NCBI GenBank assembly: GCA_964472135.1
Contig: CAYYJB010000001.1
Coordinates: 1 to 64,000, forward strand
DNA: 64,000 nucleotides
Source: JAUREX01 sp964472135
GTDB lineage: Bacteria > Pseudomonadota > Alphaproteobacteria > Rhodobacterales > Rhodobacteraceae
Reading direction: 5' to 3'
The notes under the pieces were generated by a model that ran no database searches, was not told the origin of the DNA, and saw nothing but the letters and a program-made list of their open reading frames with translations. The position numbers were made by a program, and so were the translations under genes. Every line of letters begins with the position of its first letter. Position 1 is the first letter of the stretch. Shown here piece after piece: positions 17,397-24,648 of the stretch.

Positions 17397-17800
17397 CCGC
17401 GCCCCGGCGTCCAAGCCCGCCCCGGCCCCCGCAGATGGCCATCACCTTTCTCTATTACCGCGACCTGCCGCGCGCCTTTGCCTTTTATCGCGATGTCCTC
17501 GGGCTCGAACTCGCGATCGATCAGGGTGCGCTTGCCAAGATCCTGCGGATCGCGGGCGAGGCCCATGTCGGGCTGGTCGACGAGGCGCTCGGCATGAACC
17601 GCTGGCAGCCCGAGAAATGCGTCCAGCTCTGCCTGCGCGTCCACGATCTGGATGCCTGGCACGACCATCTGCGCAGCCATGGGGTCGATGGGCTGACGGC
17701 GCCGCGCGCCAATCGCGCGATCGGGATCAGGGCTTTCGTTCTGCGCGATCCCGAGGGTTATCAGATCGATATCCAGGAGGCGATTCGCGTCGCGCCATGA
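17393..17800 (+). CDS. VOC-family protein (glyoxalase/bleomycin resistance/dioxygenase superfamily)
   Basis: This is a single vicinal-oxygen-chelate domain of 135 residues. The pattern FLYYRDLPRAFAFYRDVLGLEL opens the first beta-alpha-beta-beta-beta module, and FVLRDPEGYQIDIQEA closes the second, with a late glutamate in the usual metal-ligand position. The ATG at 17393 overlaps the dihydropyrimidinase stop (ATGA), so the genes are translationally coupled. A second ATG at 17435 (MAITFLYY) fits the domain boundary and is an alternative start. Such proteins act as small lyases, epimerases or dioxygenases. Its role here is presumably a step next to ring opening, but the chemistry cannot be inferred. 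Confidence 0.75.
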   Translation: MTAPRRPSPPRPPQMAITFLYYRDLPRAFAFYRDVLGLELAIDQGALAKILRIAGEAHVGLVDEALGMNRWQPEKCVQLCLRVHDLDAWHDHLRSHGVDGLTAPRANRAIGIRAFVLRDPEGYQIDIQEAIRVAP

Positions 17801-17856
17801 CGGGCGCGCCGCTGGCCCGACGCGCACCGAGGGCGCGCGGGGGCTCGCCTGCGGGA

Positions 17857-17880
17857 AGCTTGCGGGGTAGCTTGCGGGGC
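17857..17880 (+). repeat. 12-base tandem repeat, two copies
   Basis: AGCTTGCGGGG occurs at 17857-17867 and 17869-17879 with a 12-base period, and a degenerate copy precedes it. It lies in the 275-base gene-free stretch between the VOC gene and the molybdenum hydroxylase operon. I assign no function. Confidence 0.55.
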
Positions 17881-17993
17881 GGGGGCGAGTGGGTGGCCCA
17901 AGCAGCCGGTTCCCCGACGGATGCCGCAAGGCGGCACCCCCGCCGACATCGCGGCCGCCCGATAGTGCCGCCCCCGCGCTGGCGCGCGCGGCG

Positions 17994-18022
17994 TTGACAG
18001 CCCGCGCGAGGCGCATCACATT
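17994..18022 (+). promoter_or_regulatory. Candidate promoter for the molybdenum hydroxylase operon
   Basis: A perfect TTGACA at 17994-17999 is followed after 17 bases by CACATT (18017-18022), a weak -10 match. Transcription would begin about 48 bases before the first start codon at 18076. The -35 is strong but the -10 is poor, so activation by a regulator is likely if it is real. Confidence 0.4.
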
Positions 18023-18075
18023 CGGGGTCGCGCCAAGGCCGGGCCCCAGCGCTAGAGGACGAGGACCAGCCCCCG

Positions 18076-18921
18076 ATGGACGACTACATGCGCCCCGCGA
18101 CGCTCGACGAGGCGCTGGCGCTTCTGCCCGGCAGCGGGGCGGGGATCCTCGCGGGCGGGACGGATCTCTTTGCCGCGACCGACCGCCGCCGCCTGCCCGG
18201 GCGCGTGCTCGACCTCGGCGGCATCGCGGAATTGCGCGGCGTGCGCGCGGTGCCGGGCGGCACGATCATCGGCGCCTGCACGAGCTGGGACGAGATCGCG
18301 CGCGATGACACGCTGCCGCCCGCGCTGCGCGCGCTGCGCTCGGCCGCGCGCGAGGTCGGCGGCTGGCAGGTCCAGACGCGCGGCACCATCGCGGGCAACC
18401 TGTGCAACGCCTCGCCCGCCGCCGACGGGGTGCCGCCGCTTCTGGTGCTCGACGCCGAGGTGATGCTGCGCGGGCCCGCGGGCGCGCGTCAGGTGGCGCT
18501 TGGCGCGTTCATCACCGGCCCGCGGCGAACCTCGCGCGCCCCGGACGAGATCGTGACCGGCATCTTCCTGCCGAGGGCCGCGCTTGGCGGCCGCTCGGCC
18601 TTCCTCAAGCTTGGCGCGCGCGCCCATCTCGTCATCTCGATCGCGATGGTCGCGGTCCGGCTCGAGGTCGCGGAAGGGCGGATCGCGCGGGCGGCCGTCG
18701 CGGTCGGGGCGTGCAGCGCCGTCGCCCGCCGCCTGCCCGCGGTCGAGGCGGCGCTTCTGGGCGCCACCCCTTCTGATGCGCCAGGCCGGGTTGACCGCGC
18801 GGGCGTGGCGGCCGCGCTCGAGCCCATCGACGATATCCGCGCAAGCGGCGCCTATCGCGCCGAGGCGGCGGGCGAGCTGGTCGCCCGCGCCGTCGCCGAC
18901 GCCCTGGAGCAGACGCCGTGA
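18076..18921 (+). CDS. Molybdenum hydroxylase FAD-binding (medium) subunit
   Basis: This 281-residue CO dehydrogenase/xanthine dehydrogenase FAD-binding subunit has both flavin-contact loops: ILAGGTDLFAA near residues 25-35 and TRGTIAGNLCNASPAAD near 101-117. It should pass electrons from the Fe-S clusters of its partner to NAD+ or another acceptor. It starts the tight plus-strand operon running to at least HyuB. Its TGA overlaps the GTG start of the next gene by four bases. The pairing of a separate FAD subunit with a fused Fe-S/Mo subunit resembles E. coli YgfM/XdhD rather than the three-subunit CoxSML or XdhABC layouts. Confidence 0.9.
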   Translation: MDDYMRPATLDEALALLPGSGAGILAGGTDLFAATDRRRLPGRVLDLGGIAELRGVRAVPGGTIIGACTSWDEIARDDTLPPALRALRSAAREVGGWQVQTRGTIAGNLCNASPAADGVPPLLVLDAEVMLRGPAGARQVALGAFITGPRRTSRAPDEIVTGIFLPRAALGGRSAFLKLGARAHLVISIAMVAVRLEVAEGRIARAAVAVGACSAVARRLPAVEAALLGATPSDAPGRVDRAGVAAALEPIDDIRASGAYRAEAAGELVARAVADALEQTP

Positions 18922-21674
18922 CCCACCACCGCCCGCCGCTGCGCTTCACCCTGAACGGCGCCCCGGTCGAGATCGAGACCGACGGCGCGCGGCGCCTGTC
19001 GGACCTCTTGCGCGAGGGGCTGGGGCTGACCGGCACCAAGGTCGGCTGCGATGCGGGCGATTGTGGCGCCTGTACGGTCCTTCTCGACGGCGCGCCGGTC
19101 TGCGCCTGCCTGACGGCCGCGGGCCAGGTCGGGGGGCGCTCGGTCGTGACAGTCGAGGGGCTCGGGGGCGCGGGCTTCGGCCGGCTTCAGGCGGCCTTCT
19201 TGCGCCATGGCGCGGCGCAATGCGGGATCTGCACGCCGGGGATGCTGACGACCGCGGCGGCGCTGATCGCGCGCAATCCGACGCCGACCGAGGCCGAGGC
19301 GCAGGCGGCGCTGGGTGGCGTGCTCTGCCGCTGCACGGGCTACCGCAAGATCCTCGCCGCTGTCTGCGACGCCCACGCCGACCCCGCCCCCGCGCCTGCC
19401 CCCGCGCCCGGCTCGGCCGTCGGCGCGCCGATCGCCCGGCTCGACGGGGCGCCGAAGGTCGAGGGGCGCGACAGTTTCGGCGCCGACGACTGGCGCGAGG
19501 GCGGCCTCGTCCTGCGCGCGGTCCGCTCGCCTCATCACGCGGCGCGCTTCGCTTTCGGCGACATCGCCGGCTGGCGGGCCGCGCGCCCCTCGGTCGCGGC
19601 GGTGTTCACGGCCGCCGACATCCCCGGCGAGAACCGCTTTGGCGTCATCCCCGCCTTCGCCGACCAGCCCGCCCTTGCCGAGGGGATCGCGCGGCTGCGC
19701 GGCGAGGCGGTCGCGCTCGTGGCCTTCGAGGATGACGGGTCCGAACCCGACCTCGGCGGTTTTCCGGTCGACTGGGAGCCGGTCGAGCAGATCCTCGATC
19801 CCGCCCTCGCAGAGGCCGAGGGCGCCCGGCGCATCCACGCGGGCCGGCCCGGCAATCTGCTCATCCGCGGGCGGGTGCGGCGGGGCGATGCGGCGGCGGC
19901 CCTCGCGGGGGCGGCGCATGTCGCGCAGGGCGTGTGGGAGACGGGCTTTGTCGAGCACGCCTATATCGAGCCCGAGGCCGGTGCGGCCTGGCTCGAGGGC
20001 GAGACGCTCGTGATCCGCGCCTGCACGCAGGCGCCCGTCATGGACCGCGACGATACCGCGCGCATCCTTGCCCTTCCGCCCGAGCGGGTGCGGATCATCC
20101 CCTCGGCGGTGGGCGGCGGGTTCGGCTCCAAGCTCGACCTCTCGCTCCAGCCGCTGCTGGGGCTTGCCGCGCTGCGGACGGGGCGGCCGGTGCGGATGAC
20201 CTACAGCCGCGCCGAATCGATCGCCTCGACGACCAAGCGCCACCCCGCGCGGATGGAGGTGCGCGCCGGCTGCGACGCCGAGGGGCGGCTCGTCGGCATG
20301 ATCTTCGAGGGCCGCTTCGACACCGGCCCCTATGCGAGCTGGGGCCCCACCGTCGCCAACCGCGTGCCCGTCCACGCGACCGGCCCCTACCGCGTGCCCG
20401 CCGTCCTCGCCGAGGCGCGCGCGGTGCATACGAACGGCGCGATCTCGGGCGCGTTCCGCGGCTTCGGCGTGCCGCAGGCCGCCATCGCGCAGGAGCAACT
20501 CTTTGACCGGCTGGCCGAGGCGGCGGGCCTCGACCGGCTGGAGTTCCGCCTGCGGAATGCCCTGCGCGACGGGGACGCGACCGCGACCGGCCAGATCCTG
20601 CGCGCCGCCGGCATCGCCGAATGCCTCGAGGCGCTGCGCGCGCCCTGGGCCGAGGCGCTCGGCCGCGTGGCGGCGGCGAACGCGCGCGCCGCCGCCTCGG
20701 GCGGGGCGGAGCGGTTCGGCGTGGGCGTCGCCTCGTGCTGGTATGGCTGCGGCAACACCTCGATCCCCAACCCCTCGACCATCCGTCTCGGCCTCTCGCC
20801 CGAGGGGCGGGTCGTGCTCCATCAGGGCGCGACCGACATCGGGCAGGGCTCGAACACCGTGATCGCGCAGATCTGCGCCGATGCGCTGGGCCTGCCGGTG
20901 GGCGCGATCGACCTCGTCGGCCCCGACACCGCGCTGACGCCCGACGCGGGCAAGACCTCGGCCTCGCGCCAGACCTATGTGACGGGCCGCGCGGCCGAGG
21001 CGGCGGGGCGGGCGCTGCGGGCGGCGATCCTGCGGCTCGCGAATGCGGGCGAGGGCGCGCGCATCGCGCTGCGCCCCGGCGCGGTCGCGATCGACGAGGG
21101 CGGGCGGCAGAGCCGGATCGACCTCGACCGCCTGCCGCGCGACGCGCGCGGCTACGTCCTGACCGCCGAGGAAACCTACGACCCGCCGACGACGCCGCTC
21201 GATGCCGACGGGCAGGGCAACCCCTATGCGGTCTACGGCTACGGCGCGCAGATGGTGGAGCTTGCCGTCGACACGGCGCTTGGCACCGTGCGGCTCATCG
21301 GCATCACCGCCGCCCATGATGTCGGCCGCGCGATCAACCCCGCGCTCGCCGAGGGGCAGATCGAGGGCGGCATCGCGCAGGGCATCGGCCTTGCGCTGAT
21401 GGAGGAGCATGTGCCGGGCCGGACGGAGAACCTGCACGACTACCTCATCCCGACGGTGTCGGACGTGCCGCCGATCCGCTCGATCCTGATCGAGAAGCCC
21501 GACCCCGAGGGGCCCTTCGGCGCCAAGGGGCTGGGCGAGCATGTGCTGATCCCGACCGCGCCCGCGATCCTCAACGCCATCCGCCACGCGACCGGGGCCG
21601 AGATCGCGCGCCTGCCCGCCCTGCCGCACCGCATCCGCGAAGCCATCGCGCGCGCCGCCGGGGCCGGGGCATGA
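18918..21674 (+). CDS. Fused 2Fe-2S and molybdopterin subunit of a xanthine dehydrogenase-family hydroxylase
   Basis: This 918-residue protein joins the small and large subunits of a molybdenum hydroxylase. Residues 1-150 carry two 2Fe-2S sites (Cys44, Cys49, Cys52 and Cys62/64; then Cys102, Cys105, Cys137, Cys139 in CGICTPG and CRCTGYR). An Ala-Pro-rich linker around 153-168 leads into the a/b hammerhead and molybdopterin domains, with GAFRGFGVPQ and a late FGAKGLGE that supplies the active-site glutamate. The expected reaction is water-derived hydroxylation of a carbon next to a ring nitrogen. The start is GTG, overlapping the FAD subunit stop; the stop overlaps the next ATG. Maturation would need a XdhC-like protein not seen in this window. 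Substrate unknown; a purine, pyrimidine or pyridine is plausible. Confidence 0.9.
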   Translation: MTHHRPPLRFTLNGAPVEIETDGARRLSDLLREGLGLTGTKVGCDAGDCGACTVLLDGAPVCACLTAAGQVGGRSVVTVEGLGGAGFGRLQAAFLRHGAAQCGICTPGMLTTAAALIARNPTPTEAEAQAALGGVLCRCTGYRKILAAVCDAHADPAPAPAPAPGSAVGAPIARLDGAPKVEGRDSFGADDWREGGLVLRAVRSPHHAARFAFGDIAGWRAARPSVAAVFTAADIPGENRFGVIPAFADQPALAEGIARLRGEAVALVAFEDDGSEPDLGGFPVDWEPVEQILDPALAEAEGARRIHAGRPGNLLIRGRVRRGDAAAALAGAAHVAQGVWETGFVEHAYIEPEAGAAWLEGETLVIRACTQAPVMDRDDTARILALPPERVRIIPSAVGGGFGSKLDLSLQPLLGLAALRTGRPVRMTYSRAESIASTTKRHPARMEVRAGCDAEGRLVGMIFEGRFDTGPYASWGPTVANRVPVHATGPYRVPAVLAEARAVHTNGAISGAFRGFGVPQAAIAQEQLFDRLAEAAGLDRLEFRLRNALRDGDATATGQILRAAGIAECLEALRAPWAEALGRVAAANARAAASGGAERFGVGVASCWYGCGNTSIPNPSTIRLGLSPEGRVVLHQGATDIGQGSNTVIAQICADALGLPVGAIDLVGPDTALTPDAGKTSASRQTYVTGRAAEAAGRALRAAILRLANAGEGARIALRPGAVAIDEGGRQSRIDLDRLPRDARGYVLTAEETYDPPTTPLDADGQGNPYAVYGYGAQMVELAVDTALGTVRLIGITAAHDVGRAINPALAEGQIEGGIAQGIGLALMEEHVPGRTENLHDYLIPTVSDVPPIRSILIEKPDPEGPFGAKGLGEHVLIPTAPAILNAIRHATGAEIARLPALPHRIREAIARAAGAGA

Positions 21675-23188
21675 GCGCGCAGGCCGGAGAGGCCCCCCCG
21701 CCCGAGGCGGAGGCCGGCGGCGGGCCCGTCAAGATCCGCTGCGACGCCTGCCCGGTCATGTGCTACATCGCCCCCGGCCAGACCGGCGCCTGCGACCGCT
21801 ACGCCAACGAGGGCGGGCGGATCGTGCGCACCGATCCGGTCGTGCTCCTGTCGCGCACGATCGGGCAGGGCGGGGCGGTCGTGCCCTTCGCGGCGCGCGA
21901 CTGGGCGCGCGACTGGGACGGCACGCTTGTGCCCGCCGACGCGGCGGTGACCGGGATCGGTTCGGGCACGACCTATCCCGACTACAAGCCCGCCCCCTTC
22001 ATCATCGCCGCCGAGGTCGACGGCGCCGAGATGGTCACCGTCGTGACCGAGGCGATCTTTTCCTATTGCGGCGTCAAGGTGAAGATCGACACCGACCGCC
22101 ACCTCGGCCCCGAGGGCGCCCCGGTGCGGGCGGGCGGCGAGGTGGTGGGCCATGTCACCACCGCCGAATACGGCAGCCAGATGCTCTCGCTCGGGGGGGT
22201 GCATCACCTCACGGGCGGGTCGAAATACGAGGGCCGCGCGACCTGCGCGGCGCTGCTCGCGCTCTGCGAGGGCAGGGCGGTCGAGCTTGCGATCGAGGGC
22301 GGCGCCGAGATCGTGGTGCAGGCGGGTGCCGCCCCCGTCATCAACGGCGTGCCCGAGCGGCGCATGCGCGTGGGCTGCGGTTCGGCGACGATCGGGATGT
22401 TCGCGAGCCAGTGGGCGGGCCTTGTCGACGAGGTGGTGGTGGTCGACGACCACATCACCGGCGTCGTGTCCGAGCATCAGGCGGGCAAGGTGCTGGGCTG
22501 GCCCGACACCGGCATCCGGATCAAAGGCCACCGCTCTACCCCGGGGCGGTATTTCCGCGTCTCTGAGCCCGGCGCGGGCTGGGGCGGCACGAAGATCCGC
22601 GACCCGCTCGAAATCCTCGGGCCGTGGAACCCGAAAAAGGGCGCGCGGCCGGGGCTCACGCTCCTCATGGTGTCGACGACGGGCGAGGATCACGCCTATT
22701 ACATCCTCGACGACGATCTGGTGCCGCGCCCGGCGCCGCTGCCCGAGGCGCTCGTGCCGACGGTGCGACTCATCGACGACAATTGCGAGCCCGCGCTCTG
22801 CACGGTGCTGTTCATGGGCGGCGCGGGGGGCAGCCTGCGGGCGGGGGTCACGCGCAACCCGGTCGAGCTCACCCGGTCGGTGCAGGCGGGGCGCACGCGG
22901 CTGACCTCGGGCGGGGCGCCGTGCTATGTCTGGCCGGGCGGCGGGATCACCTTCATGGTCGATGTCACCCGCCTGCCGCCCGGCGCCTTCGGCCATGTGC
23001 CGACGCCCGCGCTGGTCGCGCCGCTCGAATTCACGCTGCCGCGGGCCGATTACGTCGCACTCGGCGGCCACGAGGGGGCGATCCGCACCCTGCCCGAGAT
23101 GCTGGCCCATGGCGGCGAATACCCGACCGCCGCGATGGTCCGCCGCTGGCCCCCCGACGGCTGGCCTCCAGACGGCGGGCCGGCATGA
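21671..23188 (+). CDS. 6-hydroxynicotinate reductase-like iron-sulfur protein
   Basis: I recognise this 505-residue protein as the family of 6-hydroxynicotinate reductase from clostridial nicotinate fermentation, which reduces 6-hydroxynicotinate to the tetrahydro lactam with ferredoxin. Near the N-terminus Cys24, Cys27, Cys31 and Cys41 form a ferredoxin-like 4Fe-4S motif. Long glycine-rich segments follow, including GCGSATIGM and YVWPGGGITFMVDV. In aerobic alphaproteobacteria this family travels with UPF0280 and DUF1185 genes, exactly as here. It overlaps the genes on both sides by four bases (ATGA). It probably reduces a hydroxylated heterocycle made by the molybdenum hydroxylase before hydrolytic opening. 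The assignment rests on family resemblance and gene order, and the true substrate is unknown. Confidence 0.75.
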   Translation: MSAQAGEAPPPEAEAGGGPVKIRCDACPVMCYIAPGQTGACDRYANEGGRIVRTDPVVLLSRTIGQGGAVVPFAARDWARDWDGTLVPADAAVTGIGSGTTYPDYKPAPFIIAAEVDGAEMVTVVTEAIFSYCGVKVKIDTDRHLGPEGAPVRAGGEVVGHVTTAEYGSQMLSLGGVHHLTGGSKYEGRATCAALLALCEGRAVELAIEGGAEIVVQAGAAPVINGVPERRMRVGCGSATIGMFASQWAGLVDEVVVVDDHITGVVSEHQAGKVLGWPDTGIRIKGHRSTPGRYFRVSEPGAGWGGTKIRDPLEILGPWNPKKGARPGLTLLMVSTTGEDHAYYILDDDLVPRPAPLPEALVPTVRLIDDNCEPALCTVLFMGGAGGSLRAGVTRNPVELTRSVQAGRTRLTSGGAPCYVWPGGGITFMVDVTRLPPGAFGHVPTPALVAPLEFTLPRADYVALGGHEGAIRTLPEMLAHGGEYPTAAMVRRWPPDGWPPDGGPA

Positions 23189-24054
23189 GCGCGGGGCCCG
23201 CCGTCGCGCGCCTGCCCGACGGCCGGCGGCTGCACCTCCAGCACGGCCCGATCGACATCGTGCTCGAGGCCTTCGGCCCACCCGCGGCCGTCGCCGAGGG
23301 CGAGCGCCGCGCCGTCGCGCGCTTCGCCACCATCCTCGACGAACTCGTGGCCGAACTGCCCGCCCTGCGCAGCGACCGGCCGGGGCCGCTCGCGGGCCGC
23401 GTGGCGGGGCGGATGGCGGACGCGGTCGCCCCCTTCCGCCCGGACTTCATCACGCCCATGGCCGCGGTCGCCGGCGCGGTCGCGGATGAGGTGCTCGGCG
23501 CGCTCGTCTCGGGTGGCGGCATCGCGCGCGCCTATGTCAACGACGGCGGCGACATCGCGCTCCACCTCGCGCCGGGCGAGGTGCTGACGGCCGCGATCGC
23601 GGCATGGCCGGGCGCGCCCGACCGGGTGCGCGTCGCGCATGGCGATCCGGTGCGCGGCGTCGCGACCTCGGGCTGGCGGGGGCGCAGCTGGTCGTTCGGG
23701 ATCGCCGATGCCGTCACGGTGCTTGCCGCGACGGCGGCAGCGGCCGATGCGGCGGCGACGATGATCGCCAATGCCGTCGATCTGCCCGGCCACGCGGCCA
23801 TCGCCCGCCGCCCGGCCTGCGAGATGCAGGCCGACAGCGACCTCGGGCCCCGCCCCGTCACCGTCGCGGTCGGTGCCCTCGGCCCGGCCGAGGCCGAGGC
23901 TGCGCTGGCGGCGGGTGCCACGCTCGCCGCCCGCCTCGCCGCGCAGGGGCTGATTGCAGGGGCGGCGCTTTTCCTGCAAGGTCTCGCGCGGACGGTCGGC
24001 GATCCGCGCCTGATGCGCCTTCCCGACCCCGAACCGGAGCTCTGCCGTGACTGA
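23185..24054 (+). CDS. UPF0280 family protein (ApbE-like fold)
   Basis: This 289-residue protein of the UPF0280 family is structurally related to the flavin transferase ApbE. AYVNDGGDIALHLAPGE near residues 115-131 and GVATSGWRGRSWSFGIADAVTVLA near 157-180 are the conserved segments, the latter close to the threonine/serine-aspartate region used by ApbE proteins. It overlaps the reductase stop by four bases and the DUF1185 gene by eight. Because of the ApbE relation and constant pairing with the 6-hydroxynicotinate-reductase-like gene, it may load or support a flavin on that enzyme. This is inference; no biochemical function is established for the family. Confidence 0.75.
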   Translation: MSAGPAVARLPDGRRLHLQHGPIDIVLEAFGPPAAVAEGERRAVARFATILDELVAELPALRSDRPGPLAGRVAGRMADAVAPFRPDFITPMAAVAGAVADEVLGALVSGGGIARAYVNDGGDIALHLAPGEVLTAAIAAWPGAPDRVRVAHGDPVRGVATSGWRGRSWSFGIADAVTVLAATAAAADAAATMIANAVDLPGHAAIARRPACEMQADSDLGPRPVTVAVGALGPAEAEAALAAGATLAARLAAQGLIAGAALFLQGLARTVGDPRLMRLPDPEPELCRD

Positions 24055-24628
24055 ATTCCGCCTGCGCAAGACCTGCATCATCCTCGAGACCATCGCCCAT
24101 GACGGCGGCCCGCCCCCGGCCGAGCCGCATCGCCGCGGCGCGATCCTCGCCATCGTCGCGAACCCCTTCGCGGGCCGCTACGAGCCCGACCTGCAACCGG
24201 CGATGGAGGCGCTGAAGCCGCTGGGCCTCGCCATGTCGGCCGAGCTGATCGCGGCCCTCGGCGGCGCGCAGGGGATCGACGCCTATGGCAAGGGCGCGCT
24301 CGTCGGCGCGGCGGGCGAGCTCGAGCATGGGGCGCTGTGGCATGTGCCGGGCGGCTACGCGATGCGCGCCCATCTGGGCGAGACGCGCGCGATCGTGCCC
24401 TCGGCCAAGAAGGTCGGGCCGATGGGCGCCACGCTCGACGTGCCGATCGGGCACGCGAACGCGGCCTATGTGCGCAGCCATTTCGACGCGATGACCGTCT
24501 CGGTCCCCGACGGCCCCCGCCCCGACGAGATCGTCTTCGCCCTCGTCATGGCGCGCGGCGGGCGGGTGCATGCGCGGATGGGCGGGCTCGAGGCCTCGCA
24601 GGTCAAGGGCGAGGACGGGCTGCGCTAG
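24047..24628 (+). CDS. DUF1185 / amino acid synthesis family protein (PF06684)
   Basis: This 193-residue protein belongs to PF06684 (DUF1185), whose solved members have a chorismate-mutase-like fold and were suggested to act in amino-acid metabolism without a proven reaction. Conserved stretches visible are VANPFAGRYEPDL near residues 40-52, GKGALVGAAGELEHGALWH near 82-100 and KVGPMGATLDVPIGHANAAYVRSHFD near 122-147. It starts with GTG at 24047 inside the end of UPF0280. Its fixed place beside the reductase-like and hydantoinase genes argues for a step on the ring-opened intermediate, for example isomerisation or hydrolysis, but nothing in the sequence identifies it. Confidence 0.75.
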   Translation: MTEFRLRKTCIILETIAHDGGPPPAEPHRRGAILAIVANPFAGRYEPDLQPAMEALKPLGLAMSAELIAALGGAQGIDAYGKGALVGAAGELEHGALWHVPGGYAMRAHLGETRAIVPSAKKVGPMGATLDVPIGHANAAYVRSHFDAMTVSVPDGPRPDEIVFALVMARGGRVHARMGGLEASQVKGEDGLR

Positions 24629-24648
24629 CGGCCGGCGGGAGGCGGAAG

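Noticed and set aside
18852..21629. A 925-codon antisense open frame opposite the molybdenum hydroxylase large subunit
   Set aside because: The plus-strand frame has complete Fe-S and molybdopterin motifs and coupled starts. The antisense frame shows none and follows its codon positions.
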